A DNA stretch of 64,000 nt from Astropecten irregularis (lineage: Eukaryota > Echinodermata > Asteroidea > Paxillosida > Astropectinidae), in the NCBI GenBank assembly GCA_963971285.1, contig OZ020265.1:2926001-2990000 (forward strand), read 5' to 3'. This document shows positions 46,522-56,447 of this stretch, in pieces; position 1 is the first letter of the stretch; each line of letters begins with the position of its first letter. The translations under genes were made by a program, and so were the position numbers. Below the pieces are notes generated by a model, which was not told where the DNA came from, ran no database searches, and saw only the letters and a list, made by a program, of their open reading frames with translations.

Positions 46522-47160
46522 TAATGATCCGTTTGACATTGAACCCATCTCCTTGGTTTTAAGTTGGTTGTGTGATTTTTTTCTTTTAAAAGAAATCTAC
46601 TTTTTAAAATAAAACTTCTATCAATACCCTTTTTTCAAATGATTATGTCTATTTTTTTTTCATTGTAATTGCTCTTTTATAAAATGATAAAGAATTGTAA
46701 GAGAATGTCAGATTGTAATTGATTTGAATGAAATAAAATTCATTATTAAGTGCTTTGCTACAAAATGATGAATACAGAATGTATACCGTATCTTTTATGC
46801 AGTTTGTCTGTGAGGGAACTCTCAAAGTAAAACTTTATTTTTGTGTCCGTATTTATACAAACTGCAAACTTACCATTTTGGATTTTTCATTTTGGTAAAA
46901 AAAAAAAACACAACAACTGATCAATTATGATCTTTTGATACCCAATGACATGTTGAAGTGATTACATTTGTATAAAAAAAAATGAAAGGTGAAGAAAGAA
47001 AAATAGACTGAAGCGGGATTCGAACAAACACCGCTGTATCCCATGCATGTATCATTTTTATCGTAGCAATACTGCAGCTTGAGAACAGTAAATTGGGGAT
47101 CACTCAAAGAGAATACTGCTTTTTAATGAACAAATGATTTTCAAATAATTAATCAAATGA
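46522..47160. other. AT-rich; decayed family T arm
   Basis: AT-rich non-coding DNA. At about 46965-47050 a worn family T left arm remains (GAAGCGGGATTCGAAC followed by a disrupted tRNA-like body). 47101-47168 is the left flank of a second family T copy that resumes after the hAT element at 49250. Confidence 0.5.
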
Positions 47161-47344
47161 CTGAAGCGCATGGGCGGAAATCCCTCCTAGATAATGGGGG
47201 GGGGCATCAATTCACACTTCATAAGATAGTAACTTTCGGTATACAGTGCCATGCCTATGGCCTAGCATACGCTTGCATATGTTTGATAGGTATGCCCGAT
47301 CAGGGGTGTTCTCCAATTTTGAAAAATAAAAGTATGGGGTGGCT

Positions 47345-48160
47345 CTGAAAAGAGCCGGTTAACTGGATGTTCCTGCCAGTGTGCTGTAATTGCCTGCAAA
47401 CCTATGTCTTTTTTTTAAGAAATAAAGTTACGGCGTGCGGTCCGGGGCCCACTTAAGGGCCCCGGGAAAAAAAGAATTGATTCTAGATGCTATGTAGTGC
47501 ATTCTAAGGCAATTCCTGGCCACTTTCCTCAGACTTTTTTCAGCGAAAGTTGAAAACATTTTAATCAGACTTGCACGGTAGAAGTACATAGCTTTTTGGT
47601 AACATCATGTGTCACTCTTGAGTGAGTACGTTTTTGGTCTGAAAAGAGCATGATAACTGGATGTTCTGGCCAGTATGCTCTGGTCGCTCGTAAACCTATG
47701 ACTTGTTCAAGCCAAGTAAAGTTACGGCGTGGTGTCCGGGGCCCGCTGAAGGGCCCCACTGAAGGGCCCCATGAAAATTTTGATTCTAGAAGCTCTGTAG
47801 TGCATTCTAAGGCAATGCGCGGTATTTTTTAACGCATGAGGGCGCTGTTAGGTGTACAATTTATGCTCTGTACAATTTTATTTACTTCCGGGGGTACGGT
47901 CCGGTTAATTGTCAATTGAGCAGAGGTCATTTACGGACAATTTTGTCTTTTGGGATACGATAGAAGTGTATATTTTTACTACGACATGTACGAGTTGTAT
48001 TCTGACACAGCGGTACACAAGAACAAGGCATTGTCAAAATGACCCCCGGAAGTAATTCGAAGCGCCCTCAAGCGTTCAAAAATACCGCGCATTGCTGACC
48101 ACTTTCCTCAGACTTTTTTTAGCGAAAGTTGAAAAGATTTTAATCAGACTTCCATTTATT
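47345..48160. repeat. Imperfect tandem duplication inside the hAT element
   Basis: Unit 1 (47345-47590) and unit 2 (47637-48160) share TAACTGGATGTTC, AAAGTTACGGCGTG, GTCCGGGGCCC, TAGTGCATTCTAAGGCAAT and CACTTTCCTCAGACTTTTTT. Unit 2 is split by the element at 47817-48090. Confidence 0.85.
47817..48090. mobile_element. Palindromic MITE nested in the duplication
   Basis: It begins GCGCGGTATTTTT and ends AAAAATACCGCGC. Further in, GAGGGCGCT faces AGCGCCCTC, and ACTTCCGGGGG faces CCCCCGGAAGT. Comparison with unit 1 of the duplication shows the host as GGCAAT/ATTG, consistent with a 2-bp AT duplication. Confidence 0.85.
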
Positions 48161-48184
48161 TAGCACATAATTACTAAACAGAAC

Positions 48185-48555
48185 TTAAAAGGTAGTATCA
48201 TACTTTAGTTTTTATCAAAGAAATACATATTCATGGGCAAAAATGTAAAGGAAGATACAGTAACTGTCATGTGAACATTTCAGTCCCATACGGTGCCCAC
48301 TTTTGGAGAAAACAGTGAAAAACGGCCACAGTATTTCTTTTCAGTTATGTCTTTTCTCTTTTATTTTTAATCTTTTTAAAGATCAAAAAGATTTTCGGTC
48401 GCTGTATTACTAATTTCTGGACAAATACACAATTTCAGGCGAAAAATTGTTAACAGTAGGTTTCTACTAGCATCATCTTCATACCCTGAAAGTTATACGT
48501 AAATCTGTGAACATTTCTGTTTTGGTCCCTTACCAAAGTATGATACTACCTTTAA
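48185..48555 (+). mobile_element. Family A MITE, complete
   Basis: It runs from TTAAAAGGTAGTATCATACT to AAGTATGATACTACCTTTAA and is collinear with the copy at 3323. It lies within the hAT-like element. Confidence 0.9.
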
Positions 48556-48676
48556 AATAAAAGATTATAAATACAGATTAGTACCACTACGTACTCCTAT
48601 AAATAATAATTTTTCCAAACTCCTGTTTTTCTGTTATTGATCTGTGTGGTTTAAGAAAACGCGCAAGTTGGAGGTT

Positions 48677-48868
48677 TTAAAGGAGTAGTATCATACTTTG
48701 GTAGGGAAAACCAAAACATACATGTTCACAGATTTGCCTATTACTTTTTACAGGGTATAACGATGGTGTTGGTAGATACCATCTCAATTGTTCTGCCTGA
48801 AATGCTGTACTTTATCAAGAAATGAGTAAAACAACGACAGAAAACATTTTTGATCTTAAAAAGATCCT
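48677..48868 (-). mobile_element. Half copy of family A MITE
   Basis: It starts TTAAAGGAGTAGTATCATAC, carries the right-half landmarks in reverse (GGGTATAACGATGGTGTTGG) and stops at the central palindrome (GATCTTAAAAAGATC). Confidence 0.8.
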
Positions 48869-49249
48869 GTGAGGTCGCAGATTTGAAATTAGAAATATGC
48901 CTATGGTGAAGCAAAATATGTAAAGCTCAAAATGAAAAACATATTTTGAATAAAGAAAATGTAAATGTTTTGCTTCAGCTGAAAACAATACTTGGGTGAA
49001 CCAGTTAAGATTTTAATTGAAGACACTGTATTTTATAGGCCTAGGTAACTTCTATACTGTACTCTATTGTACTCACATTCTGTATTTCCACAGAAAAAAT
49101 CATGAGAACTTTACATTCATTACAAACGTAATGACAGATGACAAATAATAGATATAAATGTACCTTAACATTTCCAAATATGGCACCAAACAGTTGCATG
49201 GGGGGCGGGGGACGTGTCCCCCCTGTCCCCCCCGGGATTTCCGCCCATG

Positions 49250-49372
49250 CTGAAGCGGGAATCGAACCGGCGACCGCCTGAACACCGTACGTCGAGGCGC
49301 TCTACCAACTAGATAGGGCTGGGTAGCTCAGTTGGGAGAGCATAATTGTACGGTATTTAGGAAGTTGAATTT
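49250..49372. mobile_element. Family T foldback, part right of the hAT insertion
   Basis: It resumes the minus-strand tRNA-like arm (TGAAGCGGGAATCGAACC, GGCGCTCTACCAACTAG). The plus-strand arm follows directly (GGGTAGCTCAGTTGGGAGAG, TTGTACGGTATTTAGGAAG). There is almost no spacer between arms. Confidence 0.75.
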
Positions 49373-49544
49373 TGGGGTCAAAATTGAAAAAGAAAAAAAA
49401 CCGCAATGGGTACCCCTTGCCATTTTTATTGGCTGGTTTTTTGTTAAACTAAACTGATCAAATTATGATTTTTTGATGCATGAAATGAGTTCTTTGTACT
49501 AGAGAGAACCGTTGAAGTGATTTCAAATACATTTATAGGCCTTA

Positions 49545-49870
49545 AACTAAATTTTGGGGTCAAAATTGAAAAAAAAAAAAAAAAAACGGCACTCAATTTC
49601 TGTCTCTGATTCAAGAGGGGTCTTTTTTCGCTAGTACCACAATAATGGTTACCCTGTGTATTTGTCTTTGACAATAAGGACTCGGTATTAACCACGCTTA
49701 TTCGCATGTCATTTACCATCGTACGTATTAAGAAATGAATAACTGGATCGAACAAGCACTGAAACTGTTACAGGCAATGATTTCAAGGCATTTTCCAGGC
49801 AATTTTTTAATACCATTTTCCTGGGGAATTATGCAATATGATATGTTGATTCTGGAACTATGTTCTTTGT
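49545..49870 (+). repeat. Diverged outlying copy of the 0.9-kb repeat
   Basis: It matches part of the array at 50790-54240 (TTTCTGTCTCTG, TGTATTTGTCTTTG, ACCACGCTTATTCGCATGTC, AGGCAATGATTTCAAGGCA) with many changes. An A-run (49569-49586) precedes it. Confidence 0.75.
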
Positions 49871-49981
49871 ACTCTTGGCTACCAGAAGACCGAAGAAGTA
49901 CCGTTTGAAGGTAGATGCGCGGTGTATGCTCCCACTGATTGATTGTACCCCTAACGACCTGATTTCTATTTACACGTTTGT

Positions 49982-50745
49982 AAAATCATCAAATAACCAC
50001 AAAGGAAAGTGACTGAATTTTAAAGTCATTCAAAAGTGAACAAACACAAATTGACTGGAGCGGGATTCGAACCGGCGACATCCGAATACCGTACAGGTGC
50101 TCTACCAACTGAGCTATCCAGCCCTATGTTGGTGGTGACCCAAGGGGGCGAATAGGTGGCAAGTGCGTTAGGCACTTGCCTCTCACCAACATGGCCTGGG
50201 TTCGATCCCGGCTTGGGTCATATGTGAGTACAGTTGTGCGTTTGGTTGTCTCCTATGCTTCGTGGGTTTTTCTCCGGGTTTTCCGCTTTTCCTCCCTCCA
50301 TAAAAATCAAACACTTTCGATCTTAGGCTGTCCTCAGTGATCATATAATGGGTTGAAGTGTGCGGGCTGCCGTGGGCGCTGCTGTCAACTGGATCACGTT
50401 GTAGCCGCATCCTTCGCAATTCAGCGCCCAAGCTGCGAGTAATGACGATTTACCTCCAAAATTATTATTATTATTATTATTAGTCAATTATCTTTGTTTG
50501 TTTGGCAGTCAGAAGCCATGAAACCACTCACACACCGCCATACCCCAGGGATCGGTACATATGATTGCAGCATTGCTGCGTGTATCATTTAAACGATTTT
50601 CTGGGGTATGGCGGTGTATGCGTGGTTTCATGGCTTTTGACTACGAAACGAACAAAAATAATTGACTATTGGGGTCACCACTAACGTAGGGCTGAATCCC
50701 GCTCCAGTCAATTTTTCTTTCTTCACTTTTCAATGACGCTTGTTA
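49982..50745. mobile_element. Family T foldback containing a nested SINE and a long central palindrome
   Basis: The left arm includes a near-complete minus-strand tRNA-like gene (about 50052-50124; acceptor TGACTGGA, B-box CGGGATTCGAACCGGC, A-box ACTGAGCTATCCAGCC). The right arm (50685-50745) keeps GGTCACCACTAACGTAGGGC and GAATCCCGCTCCAGTCA but has lost the tRNA body. Between them AGTCAATTATCTTTGTTTG (50482) and its complement (50660) bound a palindrome whose arms include GCCATGAAACCAC and CACCGCCATACCCCA. A SINE inserted at the GGTGACCC junction. Confidence 0.8.
50142..50482 (+). mobile_element. tRNA-derived SINE (family G) nested in family T
   Basis: Head GGTGGCAAGTGCGTTAGGCA with B-box GGGTTCGATCCCGGC, body TTTTCCTCCCTCCATAAAA, tail (ATT)n ending at 50482. 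It is better preserved than the antisense copy in the POLR3B intron. Confidence 0.88.
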
Positions 50746-50789
50746 AACTTTTAACGGCAAGGAATAACCCATAACCCATACTATTTTTT

Positions 50790-53700
50790 GTTTGTATTTT
50801 GAGAGCAAAAATTGGAATAATCACATATGTTCTTTTGATGCTGGAAATGTGTTCTTTGTACTCCTAGCGACCTGTTAAACTGGTTTCTTACACATTTGGA
50901 ACAATCATACTTGGGGTAAACTCCTTCACTTTTTGCTGTCTTGAGGCAAACGTTTGAATAAACAAACATTTTCAACTGTTTCTTTTCCTTTTCCTTTTCC
51001 CTTTTTCTTTTTCTGTTTTTTATGTCTTTGGTCTTTTCATATCCATTGTTTTTTCTTGTTCTATTGATTTTTTTTGTTGATTTTTTCTTCTCCTTTCTCT
51101 CATTTCCACCCTTTTCGCCCAGCTACAAAAATCAATTCCTCCCTGTCGTCTTCATTATTAACAATGCCTCAGTGACATCGCGTACGTGTCATGTTTGCGC
51201 AGTGTTGTGATAATGAGTAGCCTCTAGTTAACCTCTTCACACTAGATGTATGAAAGCCATGTCGACGTCTCTGAAAGTCTTATACTAACGTATTTTGGGG
51301 TTTCTTTTTTGTTTTGTTCAGTTAATGGGTGGGATATTGAATAGTTTGGATCTGGAGCAGAGGTTTCAACTGAGCATGATGTTTAGTATTTATCTTGGTA
51401 CTATTTATATTTTGACTTTACCTTTCGTTCACTGAGAGAAGCAAATGACTGGCAAGAAACTAGGACTTTTATGAAGCAAGAAAAAAATTCGTTTGCACTG
51501 ATTTTCTGTCTCTGCTTCAAGTGAGGTTTTTTTTTATCGCCCAGTACCACACAAATGGTTCCCTTGTGTATTTGTCTTTGGGACAAAAGACTCCGTATTA
51601 TAACCACGCTTATTCGCATGTCATTTACTATTAATGAACAACCGGATCGAACGAGCACTAAAACAGTTAAAGGGAATGATTTCAAGGCAATTTCCAGAAC
51701 AAATCAGGTTTTTTATGCCATTTTCCTGGGGGAATTATTCAATATGATCTGTTGATGCTGGAAATACATTCTTTGTGCTCTTAGCAACCTGTTAAAAGGG
51801 TTTCTTAGAAATTCTTACACATTTGGAACAATCATACGAGGGGTAAATCTTGCTGTTTTGGGGCAAAAGTTTGAGTGAACAAAAATTAACAACTGTTTAT
51901 TTTCCTTTTTCCTTTCCTATTTCTTTTTCTGCTTTTTGATCTCTTCGGTCTTTTCATATCCGTTGTTTTTTCTTGTTCTATTTGGGTTTTTTTCTGTATA
52001 TTTTTCATCTCCTTTCTCTCATTTCCTCCCTTTTCGCCCAGCTACAAAATCAATTCCTCCTTGTCGTCTTCATTATTAACAATGCCTCAGTGACATTGCG
52101 TACGTGTGATGTTTGCGCAGTGTTGTGATAATGAGTAGCCTCTAGTTAACCTCTTCTCACTAGATGTATGAAAGCCATGTCGACGTCTCTGAAAGTCTTA
52201 TACTAACGTATTTTGGGGTTTCTTTTTTGTTTTGTTCAGTTAATGGGTGGGATATTGAATAGTTTGGATCTGGAGCAGAGGTTTCAACTGAGCATGATGT
52301 TTAGTATTTATCTTGGTACTATTTATATTTTGACTTTACCTTTCGTTCACTGAGAGAAGCAAATGACTGGCAAGAAACTAGGACTTTTATGAAGCAAGAA
52401 AAAAATTCGTTTGCACTGATTTTCTGTCTCTGCTTCAAGTGAGGTTTTTTTTTATCGCCCAGTACCACACAAATGGTTCCCTTGTGTATTTGTCTTTGGG
52501 ACAAAAGACTCCGTATTATAACCACGCTTATTCGCATGTCATTTACTATTAATGAACAACTGGATCGAACGAGCACTAAAACAGTTAAAGGGAATGATTT
52601 CAAGGCAATTTCCAGAACAAATCAGGTTTTTTATGCCATTTTCCTGGGGGAATTATTCAATATGATCTGTTGATGCTGGAAATACATTCTTTGTGCTCTT
52701 AGCAACCTGTTAAAAGGGTTTCTTACACATTTGGAACAATCATACGAGGGGTAAATCTTGCTGTTTTGGGGCAAAAGTTTGAGTGAACAAAAATTAACAA
52801 CTGTTTATTTTCCTTTTTCCTTTCCTTTTTCTTTTTCTGCTTTTTGATCTCTTCGGTCTTTTCATATCCGTTGTTTTTTCTTGTTCTATTTGGGTTTTTT
52901 TCTGTATATTTTTCATCTCCTTTCTCTCATTTCCTCCCTTTTCGCCCAGCTACAAAATCAATTCCTCCTTGTCGTCTTCATTATTAACAATGCCTCAGTG
53001 ACATTGCGTACGTGTGATGTTTGCGCAGTGTTGTGATAATGAGTAGCCTCTAGTTAACCTCTTCACACTAGATGTATGAAAGCCATGTCGACGTCTCTGA
53101 AAGTCTTATACTAACGTATTTTGGGGTTTCTTTTTTGTTGTGTTCAGTTAATGGGTGGGATATTGAATAGTTTGGATCTGGAGCAGAGGTTTCAACTGAG
53201 CATGATGTTTAGTATTTATCTTGGTACTATTTATATTTTGACTTTACCTTTCGTTCACTGAGAGAAGCAAATGACTGGCAAGAAACTAGGACTTTTATGA
53301 AGCAAGAAAAAAATTCGTTTGCACTGATTTTCTGTCTCTGCTTCAAGTGAGGTTTTTTTTTATCGCCCAGTACCACACAAATGGTTCCCTTGTGTATTTG
53401 TCTTTGGGACAAAAGACTCCGTATTATAACCACGCTTATTCGCATGTCATTTACTATTAATGAACAACTGGATCGAACGAGCACTAAAACAGTTAAAGGG
53501 AATGATTTCAAGGCAATTTCCAGAACAAATCAGGTTTTTTATGCCATTTTCCTGGGGGAATTATTCAATATGATCTGTTGATGCTGGAAATACATTCTTT
53601 GTGCTCTTAGCAACCTGTTAAAAGGGTTTCTTACACATTTGGAACAATCATACGAGGGGTAAATCTTGCTGTTTTGGGGCAAAAGTTTGAGTGAACAAAA

Positions 53701-54240
53701 ATTAACAACTGTTTATTTTCCTTTTTCCTTTCCTTTTTCTTTTTCTGCTTTTTGATCTCTTCGGTCTTTTCATATCCGTTGTTTTTTCTTGTTCTATTTG
53801 GGTTTTTTTCTGTATATTTTTCGTCTCCTTTCTCTCATTTCCTCCCTTTTCGCCCAGCTACAAAATCAATTCCTCCTTGTCGTCTTCATTATTAACAATG
53901 CCTCAGTGACATTGCGTACGTGTGATGTTTGCGCAGTGTTGTGATATTGAGTGGCCTCTAGTTTACCTCTTCACACTAGATGTATGAAAGCCATGTCGAC
54001 GTCTCTGAAACTCTTACTAACGTATTTTGGGGGTTCCTTTTGGTTTTGTTCTGTTAATGGGTGCGATATTGAATAGTTTGGATGTGGAGCACAGGTTTCA
54101 ACTGAGATGTTCAGTATTTATCTTGGTACTAGTTATATTTTCACTTCACCTTTCTTTCACTGAGAGAAGTCAATGGCTTGCAAGTAGCTATAGGACTTCT
54201 ATGAAGCACGAAAATAGAAAACATAAGCACTAATTTTCTG
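50790..54240 (+). repeat. 0.9-kb tandem repeat, about 3.5 copies
   Basis: Equivalent points recur at 51401, 52319 and 53227 (918 and 908 bases apart). The copies are nearly identical, differing by single bases and a few short indels in pyrimidine tracts; the first and last are more diverged. Each unit has a CCTTTTTCCTTTCC-type tract, CGCCCAGCTACAAAATCAAT and GTCGACGTCTCTGAAAG. A 94-codon minus frame and a 66-codon plus frame recur in each unit but match nothing I know. Confidence 0.95.
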
Positions 54241-54282
54241 TCTCTGTTTCAAGTGTTGTTTTCGCCCAGTACCACACAAATG

Positions 54283-54640
54283 TTAATAATTAAGGCATTT
54301 ATATAGCGTTCTTACACACAAGATGGGTATCACAACGCTTTACCCTATTATTATCTCTGGTCATCGAGCCCATTTACATTCCTGAAACAATCTCAGCTCC
54401 CTGGGAAGTATATAGCCCGCAGCTGCTTGCAAAGCGCGCAGGGCTAATCAAGCACACCAAGCCATCTCTACCCTCATAGGTACCCATTTACCGCTGGCTG
54501 AAGAGGAGCAATACGTGACAAAGCGTCCTGCCCAAGGATGCAAGCACCATTAGCCCATGGCTGGATTCGAACCACATTATAAAGATTAACATCAAGATCT
54601 TGAGTATGACACGCCAGACCACTAGGCCACAGCACTCCCG
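54283..54640 (-). mobile_element. tRNA-derived SINE (family H), long copy
   Basis: Minus strand: tRNA-like head (GTGGCCTAGTGGTCTGGCGT, GGTTCGAATCCAGCC), body GTGAGGGTAGAGATGGCTTG, and a 3' end reading ATATAAATGCCTTAATTATT. It splits the last, diverged copy of the 0.9-kb repeat between ACCACACAAATG and ATGTATTTGTCTTTG. Confidence 0.85.
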
Positions 54641-54779
54641 TTTCCCCATGTATTTGTCTTTGAAACTAATGCCACGCGCATCGTTTTGCCATCTTATAAA
54701 ATAACTAAACAGTGTTTCGCTTATTCGGTCTAGCTTCTATCTCTAGGACAGAACCAACACTTGTTACGGACAATCATTT

Positions 54780-55381
54780 CAATTCAATTTCCGAAGAAGA
54801 AATGTCATTTCCTTTTTTTTTACTTTGGGATGGTGAGAAACGGCCAAAAATGTGAATTTTGTGCCATCGATTTAATTCAATTGCGCATGCAGCGTGTTTG
54901 CCTGCCGCCAAGTTGTCTGTAAGACACATTTTCAATGTGGCCTTTAACGTTGGTAGTGACACGTTGCAATAGCTTTTCATTTCATGTCACGAAATGAAGC
55001 AGTGACAATGACGTCAGAGTGAAGTAGCCAATCAGTGAAGACCCCATGTATTGCACACAGTACCAATGTGACATTGGAAACCAAGCCTATACATTCAAAG
55101 GTACATTTTGAAACCAGCACTGTATCGCAAACCGTTTGCAGCAGTCCGGGGTTTATATTTAAAACTGCAAATTTGCCAACAAATTACTGTGCGATTGTCC
55201 ATTTAATGCCGTATATACCTTTACTCAAGAACGACAAATCATAGGCTTCATAAGTAACGCAAAGATGGTTTGTGTTAAGCTTTAAATTCTCGAGACTTTA
55301 ACAATCAGATCAATTGCAAAGATCAAGTCATCCTGTCAGTTCTTTAGTGGGCGATCAAATCTTCAACATTTCAATCCGACC
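54780..55381 (+). promoter_or_regulatory. Upstream region of the intact fibrinogen-related gene
   Basis: It contains TGACGTCA (CRE-like) near 55010 and AGCCAATCAGTG (CCAAT box) near 55028. It aligns loosely with the region before the pseudogene at 62231 (TGAAGCAGTGACAAT, TAGCCAATCAGTG, ATTTCAATCCGACCATGG). The pseudogene copy has lost the TGACGTCA. No clear TATA box; the shared part suggests promoter and gene were duplicated together. Confidence 0.5.
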
Positions 55382-56395
55382 ATGGTTTGCCCGGCACTTT
55401 GGTGTATTTTATACTTCGGAATACAAATAACTGCCGAAACTGCGTTTGTGAATTCCTGCAAGCACCGCACATTGACATTCCATGCCGCCGAGAATAGAAC
55501 TTTGATAGGGTTTGTCTATGCGAACTACACAGTGCGTTCTCATGTCATCTGTGGAAGGGAATGCAGCATGGATAAGACTTGCAAATCATTCAATTACTAT
55601 AAAGAAAAGAATCTCTGCGAATTGAACAATATGACTCGGAAGAATCATTGTAAATACCTCATCGGATCTAATGGAAGTGTTTACTTTGATGGAGATGAAG
55701 ACACACATCCCTTATCATTACGTGATATCTCCTTGGATCGAAAGAGGAGTTGCAAGATGCTCTTAGATGTCGGTTATAATTCAAGCGGTGTGTACACAAT
55801 CTACCCATGTGGCATCTTTGATAGAGGCATCCCGGTCTACTGTGACATGGAATCTGATGGCGGTGGTTGGACGATCTTTCTGAGGCGACAAGACGGCAGT
55901 GAGGACTTCGATCGTAACTGGGCCGACTACCAGTCTGGCTTCGGTAATGTGACCGGTGAGTTCTGGCTTGGCAATGATTACTTAGTGACTATGACGTCTG
56001 ATGATTCACGAGGAACATGGGAGCTACGAGTTTATTTGGCGGACTGGGAGAACAACACAGCATGGGCAAAGTACGAGAATTTCAAAATATCTCCGGGTAT
56101 GTACACTCTGAATATTGGCCAATACGATACCAGTAGCACTGATGGTAACTCTCTGACATATCACAATGGGTTTCACTTCTCAACGAAGGATTTTGACAAT
56201 GATAGAATGACATGGAATTGTGCACGTAATTCCAAGGGGGGCTGGTGGTTCAGAAACTGCTACATATGCCATTTGACTGGCATATATAATGAAGGTGGGA
56301 CAAGCAAAGGGAGGGGCATTTATTGGTTTAAATGGAAAGGGAAGGGATACTCCCTGAAAGAAAGCACCATGGAAATACGTGAAGCCGGTAACTAA
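55382..56395 (+). CDS. Secreted PAN/apple plus fibrinogen-domain lectin (FREP-like)
   Basis: This 337-residue protein has a likely signal peptide (1 to about 20), then a PAN/apple-type domain (about 26-100; cysteines C26, C57, C61, C67, C79, C90 and GRECSMDKTCKSFNYY) and a fibrinogen C-terminal domain (about 120-334). The latter shows [37 protein letters not shown], the calcium-site-like STKDFDND (267-274) and a late cysteine pair C280/C293. Several N-glycosylation sites are present (N38, N48, N83, N97, N133, N189). Proteins of this kind act outside the cell as glycan- or acetyl-group-binding recognition molecules, often in immunity or mucus; the ligand cannot be predicted. The start ATG is in the context GACCATGG, conserved in the pseudogene. 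The whole reading frame is one exon, which is unusual for this family. Confidence 0.93.
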   Translation: MVCPALWCILYFGIQITAETAFVNSCKHRTLTFHAAENRTLIGFVYANYTVRSHVICGRECSMDKTCKSFNYYKEKNLCELNNMTRKNHCKYLIGSNGSVYFDGDEDTHPLSLRDISLDRKRSCKMLLDVGYNSSGVYTIYPCGIFDRGIPVYCDMESDGGGWTIFLRRQDGSEDFDRNWADYQSGFGNVTGEFWLGNDYLVTMTSDDSRGTWELRVYLADWENNTAWAKYENFKISPGMYTLNIGQYDTSSTDGNSLTYHNGFHFSTKDFDNDRMTWNCARNSKGGWWFRNCYICHLTGIYNEGGTSKGRGIYWFKWKGKGYSLKESTMEIREAGN

Positions 56396-56398
56396 ACT

Positions 56399-56447
56399 TG
56401 AAAGAAAGAAAGAAAGAAAAAAAGAAAGAAAGAAAGAAAGAAAGAAA
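56399..56447 (+). repeat. (GAAA)n microsatellite
   Basis: About twelve GAAA units with two imperfections, starting four bases after the FREP stop codon and therefore in its 3' untranslated region. Confidence 0.95.

Larger units (their letters stand above)
47169..49249. mobile_element. hAT-like element, 2.1 kb, with nested repeats
   Basis: It begins CATGGGCGGAAATCCC and ends with the inverted GGGATTTCCGCCCATG, flanked by CTGAAGCG on both sides (47161-47168 and 49250-49257). CA...TG ends and an 8-bp duplication indicate hAT. There is no transposase; the interior holds a tandem duplication (47345-48160) and two family A copies, so it is a non-autonomous carrier. The flanks join into a family T arm. 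Confidence 0.85.

Noticed and set aside
51401..53581. Repeated 94-codon minus and 66-codon plus open frames as a tandem gene family
   Set aside because: They recur only because the 0.9-kb repeat recurs. The diverged copies at 49545 and 54027 do not keep them, and no known protein pattern is visible.
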